Source: Doryteuthis pealeii (Eukaryota > Mollusca > Cephalopoda > Myopsida > Loliginidae). Taken from it: DNA of 64,000 nt. The stretch covers positions 68,422,107-68,486,106 of the forward strand of contig CM042157.1 of assembly GCA_023376005.1 (NCBI GenBank). Reading direction: 5' to 3'. Each line of letters begins with the position of its first letter. Position 1 is the first letter of the stretch. This document shows positions 21,681 to 33,198 of this stretch, in pieces. Made by a program: the position numbers and the translations under genes. The notes below the pieces were generated by a model. It did no database searches. It worked only from the letters and a program-made list of their open reading frames with translations, and had not been told where the DNA came from.

Positions 21681-22230
21681 ACGGAGTGAGTCAAAAAGTA
21701 ATACCATTTGGTTAGGACCGGTATAATTACCAACACAGGAACATGTATCATGCATCAAAATGAAGCTGGTCCTCTGTGGATAACATCCTACTTCTCCACA
21801 TAGTCACCGTTTCTCTCAATAGCAATGTTCCACCTTCAAATGGGAGCATGTATCCCTGCCCTGTAAATTTCTGTTGACTGTTCTTGGAGCCACCTCTTCA
21901 CTACAAGATTTCACTTCCTCATCACTGGAATAATTTTGCCTCTCCAAATCCTCTTTCATGGGCCGAAGAAATGATAGTGATTATGCCAGTGATGAAAAAG
22001 TAAATCTGTAGTTAAGAAGTGGCCACAAGAACAGTCAACAGAATTTTACGGGGCAGAGATACATACTTTCATTCAAGGTGGAATATAGCTATTGAGAGAA
22101 CGGTTACTATGTGGAGAAGTAGGGATGTGATCCACAGAGGAATAACTTCATTTTGATGTATGTTACGTGTTCCTGTGTTGGTGATTATACCTGTACTAAA
22201 CAAAATGGCATTACTTTTGAACTTGCCCTC
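21681..22230. mobile_element. Foldback mariner relic
   Basis: It starts with the mariner terminus GGAGTGAGTCAAAAAGTAAT and ends with its inverse near 22207-22230. The left half (to about 21968) is the complement of the transposase 3' end, and the right half (from about 21970) is the same region in forward orientation. So two copies of the element's 3' part face each other. All reading frames are broken. Confidence 0.8.
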
Positions 22231-22811
22231 AAGTTAATCATTATACTAATTCTATATTATATTATTATATTATTATTCTTACTTACTATTATTAACATTA
22301 TTATTACTACTACTGTTATTACTATTACTACTACTACTATTATATACTATTATTACTGCTAACTACTATCATTACACAACAAAGCAATAATAATGATAAA
22401 GTCATGCAATGCTACATTAATCTTAATAACCTCATTATATGACTAAACTTAGTACAATGCTACAAATACAAGAGATGCAGAGTCAATCAAATTCACTATC
22501 AATAGTCTGTGAGTTTAGCTTATATTTGTTTTTATGTTAGATTAGGGTCAAAATAAAATTAGGCTTTTAAAAAGATTTTTTTTTTAATTATGATCACATC
22601 AAAAAAAAATGTTTATAAAACATTTACGCTGCAAAAAAACTTTTGGTTATTCAAAATATATCCTCAGGAATTGTGTAAGTTTATCAATGAGTATTTAATT
22701 CATTGTAAAATCATTGATTATTTCCTATAAGTCTAAACATAAACAAAAGAGAACCACTCTTGACTGATAAATTATTTATTTATTCATTGATCTACTAGGA
22801 AAAAAGAAGAC
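22231..22811. other. AT-rich sequence before the palindrome
   Basis: ATT/ACT trinucleotide-rich stretch to about 22380, then diverged dispersed-element sequence. The left part of a GATTATTTCCTATAAGTC foldback at 22713-22811 is cut by the palindrome end. Nothing coding is seen. Confidence 0.6.
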
Positions 22812-23645
22812 GGGGTGTGTGGATAGGTTAGAGTAACCTCTTTTATTGATAGTTAACTTAGAGTGACAGTTCATGTGTTATGGCAAATATTAGTGGCAAG
22901 CCGTCGGTAAGTCCCTACTTAATGACTGGTGGGCGCGCTATGCATTCTGGACTTCGTACGTCGTATGAGACAGTCGATTCATGTTACTCTTCTTACAGGG
23001 GGTCAGGGTTAGGGTTAGTTTAATGGGAAAATAAATGAATAATTTATCAGTCAGAGTGGTTCCCTTTGTTTATGTTAGACTTATTGGAATAACCAAACTT
23101 TTTGTTTAAATTTTTTTTTAAATTTAAAATTTATTTTTTTAAATTTGAAAGAATTAATTTTTAAATGAATTTTTATTTATTTTTAATTTTGAAAAGAATT
23201 AATTTTTTAAAATGAATTTTTTTAATTGAAAAATAAAATAACAAATTTTTAAAGTTTAAATAAATGTTAAAATCTTTAAAAAATAATTTTTTTTCAATTT
23301 AAAAAAAATACTTTTTTAAAAAAATCATGATCATCACAAAAAGTTTCTAAAATGCGAAAAAAATAAAAATTAACAAAATAAATAAAGAAAGGAATTGTTT
23401 CTTACTTAGGTTATAATAATAATAATTGACTGAAGCTTTTGGAACTGCTGGGCTTAAATAAACAAAACCAAGAAAAGATTTTTCTCTCATCGTCTGCAAA
23501 ACTAAAGGGAGATTACTCTGACTTCGTAAATGTGGACACCTATTAAAAGAAAAATATAATAATCATTTATTCAATATTTTTCTTCTCTCTCTTTTCATTT
23601 TGCTTTTCTTTTTGTTTGTTTGTTTTACTGTTGTGCAAACAAATC

Positions 23646-23890
23646 GGACCATATGACTTTAGGCACCCCTTTTTGATCTCGATTCAGAAGGACTGTTTTT
23701 CATTTACACAGTCAATATCGGTTGTTTGTTTTAGAGTTTTGTTTTTTTAATCATAAAACTAACCCTAACCCTAACCCTTACCATAACCATAACCTATTCT
23801 AACCCTAAAAAAACAACCGGATATTGAGGTGTAAATGAAAAAACATGTCCTTCTGAATCAAGATCAAAAAGGGGAGCCTAAAGGTTATAT
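23646..23890. mobile_element. Foldback MITE with telomere-like core (GGACCATATGAC type), left arm
   Basis: Inverted ends GGACCATATGACTTTAGGCA and its complement near 23880, with (CCCTAA)n at 23760-23800 in the middle. It lies inside the palindrome's left arm. The mirrored copy is at 25640-25893, with (TTAGGG)n in the middle. Confidence 0.75.
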
Positions 23891-25639
23891 ATCCAACAAA
23901 CATTGAAGAATTTATGATGATCACAATTTAAATAACGATGTCATTGTTTTTTCTCACCGTTCAATTTGAGAATATCACAATCATAAAAAGAACATTGAAG
24001 AAAATGTCACAAAGAAACAACACATACGTTTTCAGGTTTTAATTTCTTAATCTTTTTTTTTAATTTCAAAACTTTTCTCAAATAAAACTCTTATTTTATT
24101 CAACTTCCTTTAAAATATATACATAATTTTTTTTCACTGGGATTTTAAATACTCCTTTTATTAAAGATATGAAGATGTCTAACTCTACTAGGGTTGCTGA
24201 AAAGTTTAAGCACACTAGATTAATGAAATGTATTTGATAGTTCATATATTAATTCTGAAGTTTAACACATTGTTTTCAAGCTTCTCTAAAAAAAAAATGA
24301 AAATAAAAATATTGAAAAATTTATGATGATTCATCTTATTAATAATGGAGATTCATGTCTATATTTGTCTGTAACCAAAACTACGTCACTGCTAATGTCC
24401 AATACATCAGGAATTGATAAGTTAATCCATGAGTATTTAGTTTATAGTCAAAATCATTAAACATAGAATGATAAATCTTATTTATTAACGATGTTCTTAT
24501 GAAAATCTGAGTTAGATTTGCTTCAAAACAGCCCATGTTATTAGTGCATCTATGGCTCATTGTAGAAAATGGATAACGACTAAGTTCAAATCATGGACGA
24601 GGCTGTTTGCGTTTCTCTTTACCCTAATGATTATTTTGTTATCCTATTTTTCTCCCCTAGCTATGGGTAAATAATAGGTCAGAACAGGCTCTTAGTCTTG
24701 GTTAGGCAACCTGTTAGGAGAAGGAAAACTCAAACTAGTTCGGCTTAAAGATTGATCTTGTGTTACATGCTGTTCGTGGGTTGTCTGCTTGCTAACCAAT
24801 TTGATTTCCTTTTAAAAGGTTGTATCAAGACAAGAGCGTCTGGACTATTATTTACCATAGCTAGGGGGAGAAATAGGGATTAACAAAATAAGTCATTAGG
24901 GTTAAAGAGAAACGCAAACAGCCTTCCATGATTTGAAACTTGAGTCGATTGATTCCCATTTCTACAATTGAGAAGCATAGATGCACACTAAAACATGGGC
25001 TGTTTTGAAGCAACTAACTCAGATTTCATAGAGCATCGTAATAAATAAGATTTATCATTCTATGTATTAATGATTTTTGATATAAACAAATACTCATGGA
25101 TAAACTTATCCAATTCCTGATGGTATTGGGACATTCAGTTGACGTAGTTTTGGTTACAGACAAATATAGACTGTATCTCATTATAATAAGATGAGATCAT
25201 CATAAATTTTTCAATATTTTTATTTTCATTTTTTTTTTAGAGAAGCTTGAGAAACAATGTGTTAAACTTCAGAATTAATATATGAACTAGTCAAATACAT
25301 TTCATTAATCTAGTTGTGCTTAGAATTTTCAGCAACCCTAGTAAGAAGTAGACATCTTCATATCTTTAATTAAAGGAGTGATTAAAATCCCATTGAAAAA
25401 AAGATTATGTATATTTTAAAGGAAGTTGAATTAAAGTTAAGAGTTTTATTTGAGAAGTTTTGAAATTAAAAAAAAAAGATTTAAGAAATTAAAACCTGAA
25501 ACGTATGTGTTGTTTCTTTGTGAATTTTCTTCAATGTTCTTTTTTATGATTGTGATACTTCTCAAATTGATCGGTGAGAAAAAACATGACATCGTTATTT
25601 AAATGTGATATCATAAATTCTTCAATGTTTTGTTGGACT

Positions 25640-25893
25640 ATTAACCTTTAGGCTCCCTTTTTGAATCTTGATTTCAGAAGGACATGTTTTTTCATTTACA
25701 CCGTCAATATCGGTTGTTTTTTAGGGGTTAGGAATAGGGTTATGGTTATGGTAGGGGTTAGGGTTAGGGGTTAGTTTTATGATTAAAAAAACAAACTCTA
25801 AAAACAAACAACCGGATATTGACTGTGTAAATGAAAAACATGTCCTTCTGAATCGAGATCAAATAGGGGTGCCTAAAGGGTCATATGGTCCGA
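25640..25893. mobile_element. Foldback MITE with telomere-like core, right arm copy
   Basis: Complement of 23646-23890: the core reads GGGTTAGGGTTAGGGG near 25758, and the right end is GGTCATATGGTCC. It is part of the large palindrome and not an independent insertion. Confidence 0.75.
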
Positions 25894-26744
25894 TTTGTTT
25901 GCACAACAGTAAAACAAACAAAAAAAAAAGAAAGCAAAATGAAAGAGAGAGAAGAAAATTAATTGAATAAATGATTATTTATATTTTTCTTTTTTAATAG
26001 TGTCACAATTTACGAAGGTCAGAGTAAATCTCCTTTAGTTTTGCAGACGATGAGAAGAAAAATCTTTTCTTGGTTTGTTTATTTAAGCCAGCAGTTCCAA
26101 AAGCTTCAGTCAATTATTATTATTATAACCTAAAGGTAAGAAACAATTCCTTTCTTTATTTTTATTTTTGTTAATTTTTATTTTTTTCGCATTTTAGAAC
26201 TTTTTGTGATGATCATGATTTTTTAAAAAGTATTTTTTTTTAAATTGAAAAAAAATTTATTTTTTTTAAAGATTTTAACATTTATTTAAACTTTAAAAAT
26301 TTGTTATTTTATTTTTCAATTTAAAACAAATTCATTTAAAAATTAATTCTTTTCAAAATTTAAAAAATAAATAAAATTCATTTAAAAAATTAATTCTTTC
26401 AAATTTAAAAAAATAAATTTAAATTTAAAAAAAATTAAACAAAAAGTTTTGGTTATTTCCCAATAATCTACACATACAACAAAGGGAACCATCTTGACTG
26501 ATAATATTCAATTTATTTTCCCATTAAACTAACCTACCCTGACACCTGTAAGAAGATAACAATGAATCGGACTGTCTCATACGACGTAGAAGAGTCCAAA
26601 TGCATATGGCGGCGCCCACCAGTCATTAAGTAGGGACTTACCGACGGCTTGCCACTATATTTGCATAACAAAGCATGTCCACTTCTAAGTTAACCTATCA
26701 ATAAAAGGAGGTTAACTCTAACTATCCACACACCGGTCTGTTAT

Positions 26745-26784
26745 AATCTATCTATCTATCTATTCATCTATGCCAGTCTGTTCA

Positions 26785-26815
<31 letters not shown>

Positions 26816-26866
26816 GTCAGTCTGTTCATCTATCTATCTATCTATCTATCTATGCCAGTCTGTTCA

Positions 26867-26897
<31 letters not shown>

Positions 26898-26989
26898 GTC
26901 AGTCTGTTCATATCTATCTATCTATCTATCTATCTATGCCAGTCTTTCATATCTATCTATCTATCTATCTATCTATGCCAGTCTGTTTA

Positions 26990-27020
<31 letters not shown>

Positions 27021-27156
27021 GTCAGTCTGTTCGTATCTATCTATCTATCTATCTATGCCAGTCTGTTCTATCTATCTATCTATCTAATTATCTATCTATC
27101 TATCTATGCCAGTCTGTTCATATCTATCTATCTATCTATCTATGCCAGTCTGTTTG

Positions 27157-27199
<43 letters not shown>

Positions 27200-27248
27200 G
27201 CCAGTCTGTTCATATCTATCTATATATCTATCTATCTTGATCTGTTCG

Positions 27249-27279
<31 letters not shown>

Positions 27280-27327
27280 GCCAGTCTGTTCATATCTATC
27301 TATCTATTTATCTATGCCAGTCTGTTA

Positions 27328-27360
<33 letters not shown>

Positions 27361-27391
27361 GTATCTATATCTATCTATCTATCTATCTATC

Positions 27392-27441
<50 letters not shown>

Positions 27442-27487
27442 GCCAGTCTGTTCATATCTATCTATCTATCTATGCCAGTCTGTTCAC

Positions 27488-27525
<38 letters not shown>

Positions 27526-27586
27526 GCCAGTCTGTTCATATCTATCTATGTATCTATCTATCTATCTATCTATCTATGCCAGTCAG

Positions 27587-27633
<47 letters not shown>

Positions 27634-27766
27634 TTATATATGCCAGTCTGTTCATATCTATCTATCTATCTATCTATGCCTTTCATATCTATCTATCTAT
27701 CTATCTATGCCAGTCTGTTCATATCTATCTATCTATCTATCTATTTATCTATGCCAGTCTGTTCAC

Positions 27767-27808
<42 letters not shown>

Positions 27809-27857
27809 GCCAGTCTGTTCATATCTATCTATCTATTTATCTATGCCAGTCTGTTCA

Positions 27858-27888
<31 letters not shown>

Positions 27889-27897
27889 GCCTTTTCA

Positions 27898-27928
<31 letters not shown>

Positions 27929-27941
27929 GCCAGTCTGTTCA

Positions 27942-27985
<44 letters not shown>
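26745..27985. repeat. Compound (TCTA)n minisatellite with GCCAGTCTGTTCA spacers
   Basis: Runs of 4 to 16 TCTA units are separated about 25 times by a TGCCAGTCTGTTCATA spacer, with variants such as GTCAGTCTGTTCG and GCCTTTCATA. Long open frames in all three forward frames (up to 394 residues of Ser-Ile-Tyr-Leu) come only from the lack of stop codons in TCTA and are not genes. Confidence 0.97.
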
Positions 27986-28090
27986 AATTTTCTGCTAGTC
28001 TATATAATAATGGTCATTTGATGAGTTCCAACAAAAATCTATGGAATCTTTCTTTTATTTCTTATTTTCAAATTCTTTTGTTTTTTCCAG

Positions 28091-28238
28091 AGTTGTGAAT
28101 TATGAAAACATAAACAAGTCTGATTATTGTACAATCAGTGATCGAGGGGTGATGCGAATCCGAATGGACGATGAGACAGAATTTTTACCTTTGGATCAAT
28201 GGGAACAAGAATATCATTATTTTACGATGATAAGAAAA
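28091..28238 (+). CDS. DNAH6: DNAH6 exon 1 of this window (N-terminal tail)
   Basis: 148 bp from TTTTTTCCAG to GTAAGT. The first base completes a codon begun in an unseen upstream exon; 49 codons follow. It encodes VVNYENINKSDYCTISDRGV, then LDQWEQEYHYFTMIRK. The W.QEY segment matches the DNAH6 tail roughly 220-270 residues from the N-terminus, so earlier exons must exist. They are not present between the assembly gap and this exon. Confidence 0.88.
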
Positions 28239-28816
28239 GTAAGTAACACCACTAAATTCTTTCAGGGTGTCTTTACTCTTCTATTCTACTATCGTATTTA
28301 GGACACTTTTTTTTCTAAAATTTTGGCTCAAAATATTGCCCTGCGTCTTATACATCGTAGGTGAAGTTTGAGACCTCCCGTAGGCCTAGGCTAATCTTCT
28401 CTATGATGCTCACTAACCCAGCTTACGCTCAGTACTTTTACCTACCCTAAACTGCCAAATTGCTTTCATACAGCTATGTTTCTGCTTATGTAATTCACAG
28501 CTAGACTGTTTTCAACAATATATGCTTAAATACACTAAAAACTTTTTTTCCTGAATCTGACCTACTGAAATGGGGGTGCATCTTATATGTCCGTGCGTCT
28601 TATATGCCGTCAAATACGTAACTTCTTGTATTTGGACTTGGACTTATTTTTTTAATCTGACACAATCTATGAAAATGATGGGGGAGTGATTCTGAGAATC
28701 AAATGATCTATGTGATTAGATTGTGAACCACCATTCTACAGAATATACAGTTTCCCATTTATGTGTAACTAGCAGGACCTGTGGATATACCGCAGTATGA
28801 TAATTTAAGGAAATAT

Positions 28817-29029
28817 GGTTATTTCCTATAAGTCTAACATAAACAAAGGGGAACCACTCTTGACTGATAAATTATTTATTTATTTTCCCATTAAACTAAC
28901 CCTAAACCCTAACCCTAACCCCTAACCCTAAACCCAGTCTTTTTTTATGAATAAATAATTATAAAATAAATAATTTATCAGTCGAGAGTGGTTCCCCTTT
29001 GTTTATGTTAGAATTATAGGAAATAACCA
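28817..29029. mobile_element. Foldback MITE with telomere-like core (GGTTATTTCC type)
   Basis: Inverted ends GGTTATTTCCTATAAGTC and TTATAGGAAATAACC. Each arm of about 75 bp includes CACTCTTGACTGATAAATTA or its complement. The centre is (CCCTAA)n with CCCCTAA variants at 28900-28935. No coding capacity. Other copies: 29286-29503, 33733-33930, and parts at 22713 and 26455. Confidence 0.85.
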
Positions 29030-29285
29030 GAAATATTGTATCTTATTAAACTGAGTAATTTTCATGGGTCCAGCTAGTTAAAATAAGTTACGTTTTATTA
29101 AATAAGAAATATAAAATCGTGACGTCAATGATGACATAGTTTTGGTTACAGACAAACTGTTACATGATCTCCATTATAATAAGATGAATAAATTATTCTT
29201 TGCTGCTTTTTTTAGTTTATCAGTTTAATTTATTCAGTCTATTTTATTGTTGTATTTCCATTTATATAAATGAAATATTGTATCT

Positions 29286-29503
29286 GGTTATTTCCTATAA
29301 CTCCAACATAAACAAAGGGGAGCCACTCTTGACTAATAAATCATTTATTTATTTTCCAATTAAACTAATCCTAACCCTAAACCTTAACCCTAACCCTAAC
29401 CCCGTTTTTCTTTTTTCCTAGTAGATCAATAAATAAATAAATAGGTAATTTATTAGTCAAGAGTGGTTCCACTTTGTTTATGTTGGAGTTATAGGAAATA
29501 ACC
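29286..29503. mobile_element. Foldback MITE with telomere-like core (GGTTATTTCC type)
   Basis: Second copy in the same intron, with ends GGTTATTTCCTATAACTCC and GGAGTTATAGGAAATAACC. The core (CCCTAA)n is at 29368-29402, and its asymmetry (CTACTAGAT.AATAAAT on one side) is shared with other copies. Confidence 0.85.
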
Positions 29504-29596
29504 TTGTATCCTATTAGATTATATAATTTTCATGATCCAGCAAGTTAAAATAATTTCAAGAATGGCATTTTGTTTCCTTTTTTTCTTTATTTTCAG

Positions 29597-29719
29597 ATTC
29601 CTGTTTTTGCCAATTATTGGAAATGGAAAGCGTTCACAGTTTGGAGAGTAAATGTTCGTTCCAAGAAAAGCAAAGCAGTCAAAGAATTCTTAAATTCCAA
29701 TTTATTCATTGTCGATCCA
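29597..29719 (+). CDS. DNAH6: DNAH6 exon 2
   Basis: 123 bp, 41 codons in phase 0, from TTTTCAG to a GTTAAG donor. It encodes IPVFANYWKWKAFTVWRVNV, then FLNSNLFIVDP. The KWKAF.VWR.NVRSKK and NLFIV.P motifs are diagnostic of the DNAH6 tail. The donor is followed by a 35-bp segment repeated after an 50-bp insert at 29806. Confidence 0.92.
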
Positions 29720-29721
29720 GT

Positions 29722-29840
29722 TAAGTACAATTTCATTAACATTATTTTCATTATACTTACACCACCCCTCGGGGCAGGGTTCTGTGGCTTCGTCCCTGGA
29801 CCGGCTAAGTACAATTTCATTAACATTATTTTCATTATAC
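29722..29840. repeat. Duplicated intron start flanking a small insert
   Basis: The 35 bp following the exon 2 donor (TAAGTACAATTTCATTAACA and onward, 29722-29756) recur at 29806-29840. They flank a fragment of the GGGGCAGGGTTC repeat that is found complete at 30287-30880. The second copy is preceded by GC instead of GT, so it is not an equivalent donor. Confidence 0.8.
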
Positions 29841-29865
29841 AATTTATTATTTTCATTATACTTAC

Positions 29866-30285
29866 TAGCAAAATAAAAAAAAAAACGACCTCTGGGCGAC
29901 GTAAAATAAATATTGCCTGAGGGGATGCGACTTGAAAATTTAATAGCAGAGAGTTTGTATCATAAGTAAAATAAAATCATCAAATTTATTAAAGGAGTAA
30001 AAAATTTATTAAAGGAGTAAAAAATAAAAAAATTGAAATGGAAACTTAGTTCTGATAACTTTAAATATATATTAAGATAAAACAAACTATATATAGATAG
30101 ATAATACCAGGTATGTATTTATTAAAACTTGTTAAAAAAAACAATGAGGACTGTCTAACATTGCATGCTCAAATTTTGAGTGTATTTATTCTGTTATGAC
30201 GATTTTAGGTAGTGTGAAGTAAGCAGTGACATAGTTCTTGTTACAGACAAAAACCGGAAGCGAATCTCCATTATTAATAGATATT
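29866..30285. mobile_element. Dispersed AT-rich element (CTAGCAAAATA...CTCCATTATTAATAG)
   Basis: Begins CTAGCAAAATAAAA and ends GAATCTCCATTATTAATAGA. The same family is at 44763-45150, 45553-46022 and 46030-46500. About 420 bp, no coding frame. The class is unclear (perhaps a SINE-like or Helitron-like non-autonomous element). Confidence 0.5.
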
Positions 30286-30286
30286 T

Positions 30287-30880
30287 TCCTTATACTTATG
30301 CCATCCATTCGGGCAGGGGTTCAGTGGCTTCGGCCCTGGACTGGTTAAGTAATATTAACAACATAGATCACAGGGGGCTATCCCCCCAGGCAACACCTAC
30401 CCCCTTGATTTAAAGTGTCACGGCTGGGTTTATTCCCCAGTGCCCCAGGGCGCTCCCCTTGAGGCGGAATACCAATGGAATCTACGCATTTTTTGCACCT
30501 AACATCCCATGAGCTTCAGCTCTTGGGTGGTCCCACCTTAAAAAGACCTTGTGTCACACCGACATACATGAGATGTGCGGTAAATACCCTTACCTGGTCT
30601 TCAGACCCTGTGTCCAGTGGCTTCGGCCATTGGACCAGTAAGGTATCAATATCAGCGTGATCCCAGGAAGCCATTCACTCAGGCAGCACCTGCCCCCTTG
30701 TCTAAAAGGGCAGGGCTGGGTTTATTGCCCAGTACCTGAGGAACTTCAAAAGAGGAATACCAAAGGGATTCATGCAACTTTTAAACACTAGCCATGCCTG
30801 AGCTTCGGTTTGTGCATGGTTCTCCATTATAATGATCCTTGTGTTCGACTGACATGGTAGGATGTCAGTAAATACTTACT
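30287..30880. repeat. Dimer of a dispersed GC-richer repeat
   Basis: Two diverged units of about 300 bp (30300-30600 and 30600-30880) share GTGGCTTCGGCC, GGGCTGGGTTTATT, CCCAGTACC/GTGCC and GGAATACCAA. They are visibly GC-richer than the intron around them. The family is not identified, and no domain is encoded. Confidence 0.6.
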
Positions 30881-30934
30881 TATTATCTTAGTTATCTTCT
30901 ATATTCTATTCTCCTACATGTGTGGACAGTAAAA

Positions 30935-32640
30935 GTCTTATCCATATAAATCCTCCTATACCATGGTTAGTGAAAATAAAAACTGGGTTAACCATATAAA
31001 TCCTCCTATACCATGGTTAGTAAAAAATAAAAACAAATATTGTTGTGTTTAGAAATATATTTACCTGTTTTTTTATCATGTTGTTATTTCTAATATTTTG
31101 GGTTAACCATATAAATCCTCCTATACCATGGTTAGTGAAAAATAAAAACAAATATTGTTGTGTTTAGAAATATATTTACCTTTTTTATCATATGTTGTTA
31201 TTTCTAATATTTTAGGTTAACCATATAAATCCTCCTATACCATGGTTAGTAAAAATAAAAACAAATATTGTTGAGTTTAAAATATATTTAACTGTTTTAT
31301 CATATTTTATTGTTCCTAATATTTTGGGTTAACCATATAAATCCTCCTATACCATGGTTAGTAAAAAATAAAAACAAATATTGTTGATTTAAAAATATAT
31401 TTAACTGTTTTTATCATATTTTATTGTTCCTAATATTTTGGGTTAACCATATAAATCCTCCTATACCATGGTTAGTAAAAAATAAAAACAAATATTGTTG
31501 AGTTTAAAAATATATTTAACTGTTTTATCATATTTTATTGTTCCTAATATTTGGGTTAACCATATAAATCCTCCTATACCATGGTTAGTAAAAAATAAAA
31601 ACAAATATTGTTGAGTTTAAAAATATATTTAACTGTTTTTATCATATTTTATTGTTCCTAATATTTTGGTTAACCATATAATCCTCCTATACCATGGTTA
31701 GAATATAAAAATAATATTGTTGAGTTTAAAATATATTTAACTGTTTTATCATATTTTATTGTTCCTAATATTTTGGTTAACCATATAAATCCTCCTATAC
31801 CATGGTTAGTAAAAATAAAAACAAATATTGTTGAGTTTAAAAATATATTTAACTGTTTTTATCATATTTTATTGTTCCTAATATTTGGGTTAACCATATA
31901 AATCCTCCTATTAAATAAAACAAATATTTATCATATTTTATTGTTCCTAATATTTTGGGTTAACCATATAAATCCTCCTATACCATGGTTAGTAAAAAAT
32001 AAAAACAAATATTGTTGAGTTTAAAAATATATTTAACTGTTTTTATCATATTTTATTGTTCCTAATATTTTGGGTTAACCATATAAATCCTCTATACCAT
32101 GGTAGTATAAAAACAAATATTGTTTTTAAAAATATATTTAACTGTTTTTATCATATTTTATTGTTCCTAATATTTTGGGTTAACCATAAATCCTCCTATA
32201 CCATGGTTAGTAAAAAATAAAAACAAATATTGTTGTTTAAAAATATATTTAACTGTTTTTATCATATTTATTGTTCCTAATATTTTGGTTAACCATATAA
32301 ATCCTCCTATACCATGGTTAGTAAAAAATAAAAACAAATATTGTTGAGTTTAAAAATATATTTAACTGTTTTTATCATATTTTATTGTTCCTAATATTTT
32401 GGGTTAACCATATAAATCCTCCTATACCATGGTTAGTAAAAATAAAAACAAATATTGTTGAGTTTAAAAATATATTTAACTGTTTTTATCATATTTTATT
32501 GTTCCTATATTTTGGGTTAACCATATAAATCCTCCTATACCATAGGAGAAAAATAAAAACAAATATTGTTGAGTTTAAAAATATATTTAACTATTTTCTA
32601 TTATATTTTTATTGTTCTAATATTTTGAGAAAATAAAGCC
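30935..32640. repeat. About 115-bp tandem repeat, roughly 15 copies
   Basis: Units of 110-118 bp are marked by AACCATATAAATCCTCCTAT and ATTGTTCCTAATATTTT, with one badly truncated unit near 31910 and another near 32100. The array ends about 80 bp upstream of the exon 3 acceptor. Confidence 0.95.
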
Positions 32641-32718
32641 TTGTCAGATTTTAATTAATTTTTCTTATTGTTGCATCTTGAAGAAGATTGTCTAGAACTT
32701 TTTGTTGTGTCTTTGCAG

Positions 32719-32853
32719 TCATTACGCCCGGCTCTTTTGAATGTACGAGAGATGTGTCATAGGATAAGTGACATGAGTCTATGCAAAGTTGAGCGGAACC
32801 ATACGTACTCCTTAGAGGAATTCAGTGAACTTCAGTTCAACCAATTACAAGAG
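32719..32853 (+). CDS. DNAH6: DNAH6 exon 3
   Basis: 135 bp, 45 codons in phase 0, from TCTTTGCAG to GTAAAG. It encodes SLRPALLNVREMCHRISDMS, then HTYSLEEFSELQ. LRPALL followed by CHRIS matches the DNAH6 tail directly after the NLFIV.P segment of exon 2. Confidence 0.9.
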
Positions 32854-32952
32854 GTAAAGATTTGATTTGTAACATTTTCCGAATTGAAAATACTTTGAAT
32901 TATTGTTCACTGGCTTTTGTGGATTTATTCAAAAATCTACTTAAAAATCATT

Positions 32953-33198
32953 GGGACCATATGACCTTTAGGCACCCTTTTTGATCTTGATTAAGAAAGG
33001 ACATGTTTTTCATTTACACCATCAATATTCGGTTGTTTTAACAGACGATTTTTAGATTAAAAAAAAATGATAAAACTAACCCTAACCCTAACCCCTAACC
33101 CTAACCCCTAACAAACAACTGGATATTGACGGTATAAATGAAAAACATGTCCTTTCTTAATCGAGATCAAAAAGGGGTGCCTAAAGTCATATGCTCCA
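32953..33198. mobile_element. Foldback MITE with telomere-like core (GGACCATATGAC type)
   Basis: Ends GGGACCATATGACC and complement near 33198; inner arms GACATGTTTTTCATTTACAC and its inverse. The core (CCCTAA)n with CCCCTAA variants is at 33078-33110. Same family as 23646 and 60397. Confidence 0.85.

Larger units (their letters stand above)
22812..26734. mobile_element. About 3.9-kb imperfect palindrome
   Basis: Left arm 22812 to about 24690 and right arm about 24830 to 26734 are inverted copies. The termini are GGTGTGTGGATAG and CTATCCACACACC, and the centre is near 24773. Spot checks match along the whole arm: GACGGCTTGCCACT near 26643 against AGTGGCAAGCCGTC near 22890, and TTCAGTCAATTATT near 26105 against the inverse near 23426. 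Arms differ by scattered small indels. The 130-bp spacer is SINE 3' sequence. A solo copy of the terminal 180 bp is at 35885-36075. No transposase frame is visible; it may be a large foldback transposon or a local inverted duplication. Confidence 0.85.

Noticed and set aside
26770..28098. Long open frames of 208-394 residues rich in Ser, Ile, Tyr and Leu
   Set aside because: They are translations of the (TCTA)n repeat, which has no stop codon in any forward frame. No domain, no splice context.
28900..28940. Chromosome end (telomere) or true interstitial telomere
   Set aside because: Tracts are 20-60 bp, degenerate, and always central in foldback elements; they are internal to a gene.
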